Positions 1 to 10,118 of a stretch of DNA of 64,000 nucleotides are shown here, piece by piece. Within the stretch, counting starts at the first letter, position 1. Every line of letters begins with the position of its first letter. This DNA comes from Auanema rhodensis (taxonomy: Eukaryota > Nematoda > Chromadorea > Rhabditida > Rhabditidae). The stretch is from contig OZ059900.1 of assembly GCA_964057225.1 (NCBI GenBank), forward strand, positions 14,523,638 through 14,587,637, read 5' to 3'. A model generated the notes under the pieces. The model did not search any database and was not told the origin of the DNA. It saw only the letters and a program-made list of their open reading frames with translations. The translations under genes were made by a program, and so were the position numbers.

Positions 1-1463
1 TTATTATATCTGTTATCGTAACGGTCGTTATACCTATTATTTCTGTGTGGGCTACGGTAGTTGTTTGGTCCTCTTGAGCGTGGTCTGTTATTCCTGTTCC
101 TGTCGTTGTATTGATGGTATCTTCCTGTTCTTCTTTCATCGTTATGACGGTATCCTCCTCGTCTTTGGTGCCATGGTTCTTGAGGTCTTTGTGGATGTGA
201 GGAATTGTCGTGTGGCCTGGATGATAGATGTGGTGCCGGTCCTCTATGAATTTTATCACGCTGTGTAGCTCTCATGTGATTGATGTGCTCGTTATTGATA
301 TTCAAATCATCTAGTCCATCGGTTAAGTTGTTGATGAAGGAAGAGGGGTCCTCATCTGCTTCAACGGTTTCAGCGATTGTGACGGCTGATTCAAAGGTGG
401 TTGGGCTTCGATTATTGACGTGCGTACGTAGTTGTTTCCGTAATCCACCAAGGAAAGCTACACGTAATATACGTTCGTCAGCATCGGTGTTCATATCGCT
501 TGCTTCATAAGCCAGATTTCGACAGCGTTGTGCAAAATGGTTGACAGTTTCACTCTCTCCTTGCTTCATGCGAGTGAGTCTGGTGAACGCGGCATCTCGC
601 TTCTCTTGAGGTTGAAGTTTGAGAGACAAAATGCGCTTTACGTTATTCCATCCTTGACGTATTTCGTCCGGAGTTATGCAACGTAAAGCATCGGCTGCTT
701 TGTCCGTCCCCAACAATAGATAGAGGTGCGACAGACGCTCAGCCATGGGTACTTGTAACGCGTCAAAATAACCTTCCAATCTCCTCATGTAGAGGTTAAA
801 AGGTACTGCTCCATCATACAAGGTGTGTTTATGGTGGCGAATAGAAACAGTGTTCGTGGGTAGCATGCGGAAATTAGAGTTGTTTTGGGTTTGATCATTG
901 GAGTTTGGGTGGTCATCCATCCGGTCAGTCATCTGAGCGATTTTTCTCTTCTCTGCAACATTCAAATTGAAATTGGTGGTTACTTCCGACGGAGAAGATA
1001 CAGGAGAAGAAGATTGCCCATGTAATGATTGATCGGATGAAGAGGGAGAATTTCGAGGAAGAGGAGAAGACAGAATAGCAGTATTTGGGTATGAAGATAA
1101 AATTTGAGAATAATTTTTACGAGGGGAAGTATTTGTGCTAACATTACTAGAGCTTTTTATAACATTAGAAGTGCGTTTTGGAGTTTGTTTGCTAATAGAC
1201 GCTTTAATTTTACTTAGAGTAATAGCGTGGCGAGAAGTTTTAATAGCTGTTGTGCCTATTTTCTTCGCGGGGGTACCCGGTATAGCGGGTGGTTTCTTTG
1301 CAGCAGTAGGTCGGCGCTTCGTGTCCGGCTCATAAACATTTGGAGGTCCTCTTTTTCTTTGATTCCGCTCGAGTACTGGCTCGACGTGCGTATCATTACC
1401 GGGGGCTGCGCTCTGTGGATTTGTTTTATCCTGCGGAGGATTTTTACTCTTCGAGTCCGTCAT
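1..1463 (-). CDS. Partial Gag polyprotein of a Gypsy-type LTR retrotransposon (3' part beyond the window)
   Basis: The minus-strand frame is open from an ATG at 1463 to the window edge (487 codons, no stop). An in-frame TAA lies about 50 bases upstream, so this ATG is the first available. Residues 1-200 are low-complexity, rich in Ser, Pro, Lys and Asn. Residues about 210-370 look like the capsid region of the Retrotrans_gag family: a start near LYDGAVPFNLYMRRLEGYF, then helices with HFAQRCRNLAYEA and ILRVAFLGGLRKQL. After about residue 400 the chain is rich in Arg, Asn, His and Tyr, as in nucleic-acid-binding Gag tails. No CCHC knuckle is visible before the edge. Protease and pol would lie left of the window. 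It is a different element from the two complete ones in this window. What I see is an intact frame with Gag-like pattern; the family assignment is from motif memory. Confidence 0.8.
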   Translation of the reverse strand, partial: MTDSKSKNPPQDKTNPQSAAPGNDTHVEPVLERNQRKRGPPNVYEPDTKRRPTAAKKPPAIPGTPAKKIGTTAIKTSRHAITLSKIKASISKQTPKRTSNVIKSSSNVSTNTSPRKNYSQILSSYPNTAILSSPLPRNSPSSSDQSLHGQSSSPVSSPSEVTTNFNLNVAEKRKIAQMTDRMDDHPNSNDQTQNNSNFRMLPTNTVSIRHHKHTLYDGAVPFNLYMRRLEGYFDALQVPMAERLSHLYLLLGTDKAADALRCITPDEIRQGWNNVKRILSLKLQPQEKRDAAFTRLTRMKQGESETVNHFAQRCRNLAYEASDMNTDADERILRVAFLGGLRKQLRTHVNNRSPTTFESAVTIAETVEADEDPSSFINNLTDGLDDLNINNEHINHMRATQRDKIHRGPAPHLSSRPHDNSSHPQRPQEPWHQRRGGYRHNDERRTGRYHQYNDRNRNNRPRSRGPNNYRSPHRNNRYNDRYDNRYN

Positions 1464-2185
1464 CTTGTTGGTTTTCCTGGAAAGGAAATTATTATACCAA
1501 CGATGCGAATCTTATAAAAATATATATACAACGTGAGAGGCAATATGGGGTTGTATGCGTGACGCTTGCTAGGGGGCCAGCCTGCAGCGAATCTTCTAAC
1601 GGAGAATTGCTCAATCGGGTACATACACGGGCCTGTGACCGGTGCGCCCTTTCTAGGATCAAGTTCCCATCTCTCGAATAGGCGTGAAATATACGACGGT
1701 GATCTAAGCAGTATTCCCTTTCAGTCTTTCGACAAGATTAGGTGCTCAGGCCTCGTACATTCACTTTCCCAGACTTCTCTTGCCTATGAAAAATCACAGA
1801 AATCGCTCCCTTAACGAAATTCTGCTCCCCTGATTTTTCATGGTGAGACCACTCTAACACTTTCATTCTCGACTAATTCTGTCGTAATTTTCAAATTTGC
1901 AAAAATAGGACCAAAAAGGGATCTTCAAAATCAGGAATGCGTACGTCTTATATCAAAAATAGTGGTTGCCTCCGCTCAGTTCTCGAGACAGTCTGGTATT
2001 GCTTCTCACGGGCTACTTTTAGGATCAAAATGCAAAATTATAAATCTTAGTTTCGGGATTCAGATAAAAAAAATTTCAAAATTATTTGACTGTTTTCTGG
2101 GTTATATTAGGAAGAAGAGAAAAAATAATAGTAATAAGAGAGGGAAAAAGATGAAATTTAAAAGAAGATAAAAGAAAAATAAAAT

Positions 2186-2218
2186 AGGAATATAGTAGGA
2201 ATATAGTAGGAATATAGT
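2186..2218. repeat. Three perfect tandem copies of an 11-bp unit
   Basis: The unit aggaatatagt is repeated three times without change, inside the AT-rich leader of the left retroelement. It is probably slippage-derived and has no known function. Confidence 0.9.
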
Positions 2219-2241
2219 GCTAGTATAGAATAGTTTTGTAC

Positions 2242-2245
<4 letters not shown>

Positions 2246-2272
<27 letters not shown>
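2246..2272. repeat. (TA)n microsatellite
   Basis: An uninterrupted run of about 13 alternating TA dinucleotides in the leader of the left retroelement. Confidence 0.95.
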
Positions 2273-2438
2273 AAGGAGTAATACATTTTAAAGGATAGAA
2301 TAGAAATTAATGAATTTTAATATATATAAAACAATGAATTTTGTGATGATTCATACATTTTTGATTCAAAAATTGTTTGAAACTTTATAACAAAAAATTT
2401 ATAAGAGATAGAATAGAGTTTGATTAAAAAAAATGGAA

Positions 2439-2855
2439 TTTTTATTTTAAGTAAGAAAAAGAATTAATAAGAATTGACAGAAAAAATATCGAAATACCTT
2501 CATTAGATGAATAAATATAGAAGAATTTCAAATTAATTTATGATAGTTATAAACAAAGTTTTTCTTGAAAATGAATGAAAGATCTTAGAATATGGATAAA
2601 AATCGAAATGTTTCTTTTAAATGAATGAATATAAAATTTCAAAATTAAGTTGTTTCAAAATATATTTCTTTAAATAAATGTATATAAGATTTCAAAATTA
2701 ATTTATGAATCAAAATCAAAATAAAGTTTTTTTGAATGAATGAAATAAAGAAGAGAAAGATTTCAAATTAAATTCATATAGCATAATCGAAATATAATTC
2801 TTTAATTAGATGTATGAAAGACAACAAAATTAAATTTATGTAGCGAAATATGGTT
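2439..2855. repeat. Degenerate tandem repeat, about seven units of 52-70 bp
   Basis: Successive segments repeat the same order of words on the plus strand: TTTCTTTAAATGAATGAA, then an A-rich stretch, then ATTTCAAAATTAATTTATG, then AATCGAAATAT. Units start near 2439, 2495, 2559, 2609, 2665, 2727 and 2796. They differ by many substitutions and small indels. The block lies between the LTR-like end and gag, where some Gypsy-class elements carry repeated regulatory or insulator sites; that role is only an analogy here. Confidence 0.6.
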
Positions 2856-2859
2856 CTTA

Positions 2860-2886
2860 GAGATTCGTCGGTTATAGACGAATCTC
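2860..2886. repeat. Perfect 10-bp inverted repeat (hairpin)
   Basis: GAGATTCGTC at 2860-2869 and GACGAATCTC at 2877-2886 are exact reverse complements around a 7-base loop. A less regular set of GGAAC/GTTCC and GGTTCC/GGAACC words follows up to about 2945. This may be RNA structure at the U5/leader side of the left element's LTR. Confidence 0.8.
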
Positions 2887-3312
2887 GGTGGAACCTCCAC
2901 GTTCCATGGTGGTTCCCCAGGGTTCCGGCTGGGTAACCACATGGATTTATTTTCTTTTCTTCCAAATATAAATGATAAAGAGTATAGAGAGAAAGGTTTA
3001 TTCATGATAAAGTATACAAATTACAATAATAAAAGTTACATAATGATTCCTAGTCGCAGCCCAAAGGACTCGTAAGGAAACCTTATATAGTATTCCTTAC
3101 GAGCATAAAAAGTGGTTATATCAGGTCCGCGGAACTTGGTTCCGCTTGAATTGGGCTTTCTTTAATTAAACTTAATATGAAAAAGTGTTCGTTCATTGTT
3201 GCATTGAATTCCTGTTTCTCAAATGTAGCGTCAGCTATTTGTTTTTATAATGTTCCGTTTTATAAGCGATTGACGTTGTCAATCGCTCTACTTATAGGAC
3301 ACGTATGGAACA
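2887..3312 (-). repeat. Putative LTR (U3-R) of the left retroelement
   Basis: Read on the minus strand, it starts TGTTCC at 3312, exactly where tRNA-array homology stops. It has a TATATAAG promoter motif (3082-3089) and then AATAAA (plus-strand tttatt at 2997-3002) about 85 bases further on. This TATA-to-poly(A) layout fits an LTR. The inner end is not defined; 2887 is an arbitrary limit after the hairpin. No second copy is in the window for comparison. Confidence 0.5.
3069..3103 (-). promoter_or_regulatory. TATA box in the loop of a perfect 11-bp hairpin
   Basis: CTCGTAAGGAA (3069-3079) and TTCCTTACGAG (3093-3103) are exact reverse complements. The 13-base loop between them contains TATATAAG on the minus strand (3082-3089). 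It is the likely Pol II promoter of the left retroelement. A second hairpin, GCGGAAC/GTTCCGC with a 3-base loop, lies upstream at 3129-3145. Confidence 0.55.
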
Positions 3313-3314
3313 TT
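3249..3314. repeat. Imperfect fold-back at the retroelement/array junction
   Basis: AATGTTCC at 3249-3256 mirrors GGAACATT at 3307-3314. Between them AGCGATTGAC and GTCAATCGCT form a perfect inner stem around GTT (3265-3287). The outer arm ends on the junction where array homology begins, so it may be the terminal palindrome of the left element's LTR. Confidence 0.6.
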
Positions 3315-3387
3315 AGAGACAGTGTTTCATTTTTTTACTATAATTCAAACTCACACTCTTAATGAAAGTTTCTAAGTGCAAATTCAA

Positions 3388-3459
3388 TCGTCGGTAGTAT
3401 AGTGGTGAGTATCCGCGTCTGTCACATGCGAAACCCGGGTTCAATTCCCGGCCGGGGAG
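3388..3459 (+). tRNA. tRNA-Asp(GTC)
   Basis: First copy of the array. A box at 3395-3405, B box at 3438-3448, anticodon at 3421-3423. It differs from the consensus by C3G, which unpairs acceptor position 3-70, and by G45A. Confidence 0.8.
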
Positions 3460-3463
3460 AATG

Positions 3464-3468
3464 TTTTT
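3464..3468 (+). terminator. Pol III terminator of the first tRNA-Asp unit
   Basis: TTTTT begins five bases after the discriminator base. It is present in equivalent place in every unit, ranging from T4 (51184-type units) to T8 (20032-type and 58635-type units). Confidence 0.8.
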
Positions 3469-3826
3469 GTTCTGATTCATCGTTATTGAATATTATGCTA
3501 TTTTCGTTTTCTTCAAAAAGTCGGATAAAAACGATAATTATCAGAAAAAAGATTGTTTTAAACTTTCTGCTTTTTCAAAAGTGATTTGAGCTTGTGATTT
3601 TTTTTTAAATTTTCAAACATTTCTATTTAATTTAAGTGTTCTATATTAATTACGATGAAAAAAATTGAAACGTCAGCGTTAATCAATTGTTCATTGTAAC
3701 ACCAAACTTCAATTAGCTCTTTGTGTAAAGTAGGCCATAAAACAAGATATGTTAGAGACAGTGTTTCATTTTTCTACTTTAATTCAAACTCACACTCTTA
3801 ATGAAAGTTTCTAAGTGCAAATTCAA

Positions 3827-3898
3827 TCCTCGGTAGTATAGTAGTGAGTATCCGCGTCTGTCACATGCGAGACCCGGGTTCAATTCCCGGCCGGGGAG
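3827..3898 (+). tRNA. tRNA-Asp(GTC), variant
   Basis: Carries G18A in the D loop, losing the invariant G that pairs with position 55; possibly a pseudogene. Confidence 0.65.
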
Positions 3899-4265
3899 AA
3901 TGTTTTTGTTCTGATTCATCGTTATTGAATGTTATGCTTTTTTTGTTTTCTTCAAAAAGTCGGATAAAAACGATAATTATTAGAAAAAAGATTGTTTTAA
4001 ACTTTCTGCTTTTTCAAAAGTGATTTGAGCTTGTGATTTTTTTTTAAATTTTCAAACTTTTCTATTTAATTTAAGTGTTCTATATTAATTACGATGAAAA
4101 AAATTGAAACGTCAGCGTTAATCAATTGTTCATTGTAACACCAAACTTCAATTAGCTCTTTGTGTAAAGTAGGCCATAAAACAAGATATGTTAGAGACAG
4201 TGTTTCATTTTTCTACTTTAATTCAAACTCACACTCTTAATGAAAGTTTCTAAGTGCAAATTCAA

Positions 4266-4337
4266 TCCTCGGTAGTATAGTGGTGAGTATCCGCGTCTGT
4301 CACATGCGAGACCCGGGTTCAATTCCCGGCCGGGGAG
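4266..4337 (+). tRNA. tRNA-Asp(GTC)
   Basis: Body matches the consensus; terminator is T7. Confidence 0.9.
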
Positions 4338-4704
4338 AATTTTTTTGTTTTGATTCATCGTTATTGAATGTTATGCTATTTTTGTTTTCTTCAAAAAGTC
4401 GGATGAAGACGATAATTATTAGAAAAAAGATTGTTTTAAACTTTCTGCTTTTTCAAAAGTGGTTTGAGCTTGTGATTTTTTTTTAAATTTTCACACATTT
4501 CTATTTAATTTAAGTGTTCTATCTTAATTACGATGAAAAAAATTGAAACGTCAGCGTTAATCAATTGTTCATTGTAACACCAAACTTCAATTAGCTCTTT
4601 GTGTAAAGTAGGCCATAAAACAAGATATGTTAGAGACAGTGTTTCATTTTTCTACTTTAATTCAAACTCACACTCTTAATGAAAGTTTCTAAGGGCAAAT
4701 TCAA

Positions 4705-4776
4705 TCCTCGGTACTATAGTGGTGAGTATCCGCGTCTGTCACATGCGAGACCCGGGTTCAATTCCCGGCCGGGGAG
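4705..4776 (+). tRNA. tRNA-Asp(GTC), variant
   Basis: G10C breaks the first D-stem pair and alters the A box. Confidence 0.7.
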
Positions 4777-5143
4777 AATGTTTTTGTTCTTATTCATCGT
4801 TATTGAATGTTATGCTATTTTTGTTTTCTTCAAAAAGTCGGATAAAAACGATAATTATTAGAAAAAAGATTGTTTTAAACTTTCTGTTTTTTCAAAAGTG
4901 ATTTGAGCTTGTGTTTTTTTTCTAAATTGTTAAACATTTCCATTTAATTTAAATGTTCTATCTCAATTACGATGAAAAAAATTGAAACGTCAGCGTTAAT
5001 CATTTGTTCATTCTAACACCAAACTTCAATTAGCTCTTTGAGTAAAGTAGGCCATAAATCAAGATATGTTAGAGACAGTGTTTCATTTTTCTACTATAAT
5101 TCAAACTCACACTCTTAATGAAAGTTTCTAAGTGCAAATTCAA

Positions 5144-5215
5144 TCGTCGGTAGTATAGTGGTGAGTATCCGCGTCTGTCACATGCGAGACCCGGGTTCAA
5201 TTCCCGGCCGGGGAG
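5144..5215 (+). tRNA. tRNA-Asp(GTC)
   Basis: C3G variant with an acceptor 3-70 mismatch. Confidence 0.8.
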
Positions 5216-5582
5216 AATGTTTTTGTTCTGATTCATCGTTATTGAATGTTAAGCTATTTTTGTTTTCTTCAAAAAGTCGGATAAAAACCATAATTATTAG
5301 AAAAAAGATTGTTTTAAACTTTCTGCTTTTTCAAAAGTGATTTGAGCTTGTGATTTTTTTTTAAATTTTCAAACATTTCTATTTAATTTAAGTGTTCTAT
5401 ATTAATTACGATGAAAAAAATTGAAACGTCAGCGTTAATCAATTGTTCATTGTAACACCAAACTTCAATTAGCTCTTTGTGTAAAGTAGGCCATAAAACA
5501 AGATATGTTAGAGACAGTGTTTCATTTTTCTACTTTAATTCAAACTCACACTCTTAATGAAAGTTTCTAAGTGCAAATTCAA

Positions 5583-5654
5583 TCCTCGGTAGTATAGTGG
5601 TGAGTATCCGCGTCTGTCACATGCGAGACCCGGGTTCAATTCCCGGCCGGGGAG
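5583..5654 (+). tRNA. tRNA-Asp(GTC)
   Basis: Consensus body. Confidence 0.92.
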
Positions 5655-6020
5655 AATGTTTTTGTTCTGATTCATCGTTATTGAATGTTATGCTATTTTT
5701 GTTTTCTTCAAAAAGTCGGATAAAAACGATAATTATTAGAAAAAAGATTGTTTTAAACTTTCTGCTTTTTCAAAAGTGATTTGAGCTTGTGATTTTTTTT
5801 AAATTCTTAAACATTTCCATTTAATTTAAATGTTCTATCTCAATTACGATGAAAAAAATTGAAACGTCAGCGTTAATCAATTGTTCATTCTAACACCAAA
5901 CTTCAATTAGCTCTTCGAGTAAAGTAGGCCATAAATCAAGATATGTTAGAGACAGTGTTTCATTTTTCTACTTTAATTCAAACTCACACTCTTAATGAAA
6001 GTTTCTAAGTGCAAATTCAA

Positions 6021-6092
6021 TCCTCGGTAGTATAGTAGTGAGTATCCGCGTCTGTCACATGCGAGACCCGGGTTCAATTCCCGGCCGGGGAG
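6021..6092 (+). tRNA. tRNA-Asp(GTC), variant
   Basis: G18A. Confidence 0.65.
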
Positions 6093-6459
6093 AATGTTTT
6101 TGTTCTGATTCATCGTTATTGAATGTTATGCTATTTTTGTTTTCTTCAAAAAGTCGGATAAAAACGATAATTATCAGAAAAAAGATTGTTTTAAACTTTC
6201 TGCTTTTTCAAAAGTGATTTGAGCTTGTGATTTTTTTTTAAATTTTCAAACATTTCTATTTAATTTAAGTGTTCTATATTAATTACGATGAAAAAAATTG
6301 AAACGTCAGCGTTAATCAATTGTTCATTCTAACACCAAACTTCAATTAGCTCTTTGAGTAAAGTAGGCCATAAATCAAGATATGTTAGAGACAGTGTTTC
6401 ATTTTTCTACTTTAATTCAAACTCACACTCTTAATGAAAGTTTCTAAGTGCAAATTCAA

Positions 6460-6531
6460 TCCTCGGTAGTATAGTAGTGAGTATCCGCGTCTGTCACATG
6501 CGAGACCCGGGTTCAATTCCCGGCCGGGGAG
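6460..6531 (+). tRNA. tRNA-Asp(GTC), variant
   Basis: G18A; T7 terminator. Confidence 0.65.
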
Positions 6532-6898
6532 AATTTTTTTGTTCTGATTCATCGTTAGTGAATGTTATGCTATTTTTGTTTTCTTCAAAAAGTCGGATAA
6601 AGACGATAATTATTAGAAAAAAGATTGTTTTAAACTTTCTGCTTTTTCAAAAGTGGTTTGAGCTTGTGATTTTTTTTTAAATTTTCAAACATTTCTATTT
6701 AATTTAAGTGTTCTATCTTAATTACGATGAAAAAAATTGAAACGTCAGCGTTAATCAATTGTTCATTGTAACACCAAACTTCAATTAGCTCTTTGTGTAA
6801 AGTAGGCCATAAAACGAGATATGTTAGAGACAGTGTTTCATTTTTCTACTTTAATTCAAACTCACACTCTTAATGAAAGTTTCTAAGGGCAAATTCAA

Positions 6899-6970
6899 TC
6901 CTCGGTAGTATAGTGGTGAGTATCCGCGTCTGTCACATGCGAGACCCGGGTTCAATTCCCGGCCGGGGAG
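6899..6970 (+). tRNA. tRNA-Asp(GTC)
   Basis: Consensus body. Confidence 0.92.
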
Positions 6971-7337
6971 AATGTTTTTGTTCTGATTCATCGTTATTGA
7001 ATGTTATGCTATTTTTGTTTTCTTCAAAAAGTCGGATAAAAACGATAATTATTAGAAAAAAGATTGTTTTAAACTTTCTGTTTTTTCAAAAGTGATTTGA
7101 GCTTGTGTTTTTTTTCTAAATTGTTAAACAGTTCCATTTAATTTAAATGTTCTATCTCAATTACGATGAAAAAAATTGAAACGTCAGCGTTAATCATTTG
7201 TTCATTCTAACACCAAACTTCAATTAGCTCTTTGAGTAAAGTAGGTTATAAATCAAGATATGTTAGAGACAGTGTTTCATTTTTCTACTATAATTCAAAC
7301 TCACACTCTTAATGAAAGTTTCTAAGTGCAAATTCAA

Positions 7338-7409
7338 TCGTCGGTAGTATAGTGGTGAGTATCCGCGTCTGTCACATGCGAAACCCGGGTTCAATTCCCG
7401 GCCGGGGAG
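7338..7409 (+). tRNA. tRNA-Asp(GTC)
   Basis: C3G plus G45A, the same pair of changes as the copy at 3388, nine units earlier. Confidence 0.8.
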
Positions 7410-7776
7410 AATGTTTTTGTTCTGATTCATCGTTATTGAATGTTATGCTATTTTCGTTTTCTTCAAAAAGTCGGATAAAAACGATAATTATCAGAAAAAA
7501 GATTGTTTTAAACTTTCTGCTTTTTCAAAAGTGATTTGAGCTTGTGATTTTTTTTTAAATTTTCAAACTTTTCTATTTAATTTAAGTGTTCTATATTAAT
7601 TACGATGAAAAAAATTGAAACGTCAGCGTTAATCAATTGTTCATTGTAACACCAAACTTCAATTAGCTCTTTGTGTAAAGTAGGCCATAAAACAAGATAT
7701 GTTAGAGACAGTGTTTCATTTTTCTACTTTAATTCAAACTCACACTCTTAATGAAAGTTTCTAAGTGCAAATTCAA

Positions 7777-7848
7777 TCCTCGGTAGTATAGTGGTGAGTA
7801 TCCGCGTCTGTCACATGCGAGACCCGGGTTCAATTCCCGGCCGGGGAG
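7777..7848 (+). tRNA. tRNA-Asp(GTC)
   Basis: Consensus body. Confidence 0.92.
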
Positions 7849-8215
7849 AATGTTTTTGTTCTTATTCATCGTTATTGAATGTTATGCTATTTTTGTTTTC
7901 TTCAAAAAGTCGGATAAAAACGATAATTATTAGAAAAAAGATTGTTTTAAACTTTCTGTTTTTTCAAAAGTGATTTGAGCTTGTGTTTTTTTTCTAAATT
8001 GTTAAACATTTCCATTTAATTTAAATGTTCTATCTCAATTACGATGAAAAAAATTGAAACGTCAGCGTTAATCATTTGTTCATTCTAACACCAAACTTCA
8101 ATTAGCTCTTTGAGTAAAGTAGGCCATAAATCAAGATATGTTAGAGACAGTGTTTCATTTTTCTACTATAATTCAAACTCACACTCTTAATGAAAGTTTC
8201 TAAGTGCAAATTCAA

Positions 8216-8287
8216 TCGTCGGTAGTATAGTGGTGAGTATCCGCGTCTGTCACATGCGAGACCCGGGTTCAATTCCCGGCCGGGGAG
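8216..8287 (+). tRNA. tRNA-Asp(GTC)
   Basis: C3G. Confidence 0.8.
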
Positions 8288-8654
8288 AATGTTTTTGTTC
8301 TGATTCATCGTTATTGAATGTTATGCTATTTTTGTTTTCTTCAAAAAGTCGGATAAAAACGATAATTATTAGAAAAAAGATTGTTTTAAACTTTCTGCTT
8401 TTTCAAAAGTGATTTGAGCTTGTGATTTTTTTTTAAATTTTCAAACATTTCTATTCAATTTAAGTGTTCTATATTAATTACGATGAAAAAAATTGAAACG
8501 TCAGCGTTAATCAATTGTTCATTGTAACACCAAACTTCAATTAGCTCTTTGTGTAAAGTAGGCCATAAAACAAGATATGTTAGAGACAGTGTTTCATTTT
8601 TCTACTTTAATTCAAACTCACACTCTTAATGAAAGTTTCTAAGTGCAAATTCAA

Positions 8655-8726
8655 TCCTCGGTAGTATAGTGGTGAGTATCCGCGTCTGTCACATGCGAGA
8701 CCCGGGTTCAATTCCCGGCCGGGGAG
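8655..8726 (+). tRNA. tRNA-Asp(GTC)
   Basis: Consensus body. Confidence 0.92.
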
Positions 8727-9092
8727 AATGTTTTTGTTCTGATTCATCGTTATTGAATGTTATGCTATTTTTGTTTTCTTCAAAAAGTCGGATAAAAACG
8801 ATAATTATTAGAAAAAAGATTGTTTTAAACTTTCTGCTTTTTCAAAAGTGATTTGAGCTTGTGATTTTTTTTAAATTCTTAAACATTTCCATTTAATTTA
8901 AATGTTCTATCTCAATTACGATGAAAAAAATTGAAACGTCAGCGTTAATCAATTGTTCATTCTAACACCAAACTTCAATTAGCTCTTCGAGTAAAGTAGG
9001 CCATAAATCAAGATATGTTAGAGACAGTGTTTCATTTTTCTACTTTAATTCAAACTCACACTCTTAATGAAAATTTCTAAGTGCAAATTCAA

Positions 9093-9164
9093 TCCTCGGT
9101 AGTATAGTGGTGAGTATCCGCGTCTGTCACATGCGAGACCCGGGTTCAATTCCCGGCCGGGGAG
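9093..9164 (+). tRNA. tRNA-Asp(GTC)
   Basis: Consensus body. Confidence 0.92.
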
Positions 9165-9531
9165 AATGTTTTTGTTCTGATTCATCGTTATTGAATGTTA
9201 TGCTATTTTTGTTTTCTTCAAAAAGTCGGATAAAAACGATAATTATTAGAAAAAAGATTGTTTTAAACTTTCTGTTTTTTCAAAAGTGATTTGAGCTTGT
9301 GTTTTTTTTCTAAATTGTTAAACATTTCCATTTAATTTAAATGTTCTATCTCAATTACGATGAAAAAAATTGAAACGTCAGCGTTAATCATTTGTTCATT
9401 CTAACACCAAACTTCAATTAGCTCTTTGAGTAAAGTAGGCCATAAATCAAGATATGTTAGAGACAGTGTTTCATTTTTCTACTATAATTCAAACTCACAC
9501 TCTTAATGAAAGTTTCTAAGTGCAAATTCAA

Positions 9532-9603
9532 TCGTCGGTAGTATAGTGGTGAGTATCCGCGTCTGTCACATGCGAGACCCGGGTTCAATTCCCGGCCGGG
9601 GAG
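9532..9603 (+). tRNA. tRNA-Asp(GTC)
   Basis: C3G. Last copy before the Gypsy element, which interrupts the unit 132 bases after the tRNA end. Confidence 0.8.
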
Positions 9604-9735
9604 AATGTTTTTGTTCTGATACATCGTTATTGAATGTTATGCTATTTTTGTTTTCTTCCAAAAGTCGAATTAAAAAGATAATTATTAGAAAAAAGGTTAT
9701 TTTAAACTTTCTGTTTTTTCAAAAGTGATTTGAGC

Positions 9736-10106
9736 CGTTACATATTGTTTCTTCCCGTCTTTTCATGGTCGGAAGATATATGTACTTCTACCTTGTTCCT
9801 TAGGTAGGCAGACCCGAACGCCCCAATTTCCTTATCAAGACAAATACTTAAAGAGAAAAGGATTCATTAAGAAAATACAATATAAGAATTACATTAAGAA
9901 AGAATATAAAGAGATATAATAAACTATTAAATAGAGTATATATATAGATGATATAGAGATGATACTCACATGACTATAAGACAACCTATCTGGGTTAGAC
10001 CAGAAGCAAGAGTGCCATGTGTGTCCCATGTTGTGGGCGGGGCTTGTTCAGGCTCCCGCTATTTGAATAGCGCGCACATGTTTACCATGTGCTTGCAGAT
10101 GTGACA
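9736..10106 (-). repeat. 3' LTR of the Gypsy element (371 bp)
   Basis: In element orientation it starts TGTCAC, directly after a purine tract, and ends GTAACG. The expected terminal ACA has G as its last base. It contains a long A/T stretch with TATA-like words and GC-rich inverted words near its start (CGCGCTATTCAAATAGCGGG). The outer boundary is set by where array homology stops (9735). No matching copy is seen at the 5' side of the element. Confidence 0.65.
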
Positions 10107-10118
10107 TCCCCCCACCTT
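10107..10118 (-). promoter_or_regulatory. Polypurine tract for plus-strand priming
   Basis: On the minus strand this reads AAGGTGGGGGGA immediately before the LTR start TGTCAC, the standard position for the plus-strand primer of LTR elements. Confidence 0.75.

Larger units (their letters stand above)
1464..2438. other. Untranslated leader between gag and LTR-like end, no gene seen
   Basis: The first 600 bases have mixed composition, and the rest is strongly AT-rich. Short open frames on both strands lack family features. A primer-binding site should lie between the LTR and gag, but no convincing 12-18 base match to a tRNA 3' end starting with TGG was recognised on the minus strand. The stretch holds two small simple repeats, listed separately. 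Confidence 0.5.
1..3312 (-). mobile_element. 5' part of a minus-strand Gypsy-type LTR retrotransposon
   Basis: Reading leftward from 3312, the order is an LTR-like segment starting TGTTCC (3312 downward), a TATA box, an AATAAA signal (complement at 2997-3002), a long AT-rich leader, then gag from 1463. On the right it meets the tRNA array abruptly: array homology starts at 3313. I could not fix the inner LTR end or a primer-binding site. The extent as one element is therefore inferred from order and orientation. Confidence 0.6.
3313..9735 (+). repeat. tRNA-Asp tandem array, block 1 (15 tRNA copies, 438-439 bp unit)
   Basis: Each unit has a 67-75 bp AT-rich 5' flank, a 72-bp tRNA-Asp(GTC) gene, the bases AATG, a T5-T7 Pol III terminator and about 290 bp of AT-rich spacer without a recognisable second gene. 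The tRNA folds fully: acceptor 7 bp with one T-G pair, D stem GTAT/GTAT, anticodon stem CGCGT/ATGCG, loop CTGTCAC, T stem CCGGG/CCCGG, discriminator G73. Units 4705, 5144, 5583 and 6021 recur as 7777, 8216, 8655 and 9093, a shift of 3072 bp (7 units). The block is cut on the right by the Gypsy element. Confidence 0.95.

Noticed and set aside
2774..3005. Overlapping 63- and 67-codon minus-strand ORFs near the left LTR
   Set aside because: They span the hairpins and AATAAA region of the LTR-like segment and have no coding features.
3470..3826. A second RNA gene (5S rRNA, spliced leader, snRNA) in the array spacer
   Set aside because: The AT-rich spacer shows no 5S box C, no Sm-site/leader structure and no second tRNA fold. 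Its conservation is explained by array homogenisation.
3313..9735. CRISPR-like or bacterial direct-repeat array
   Set aside because: The unit is 439 bp, the whole unit is conserved rather than only short repeats, and each carries a Pol III tRNA gene in a eukaryotic retroelement context.
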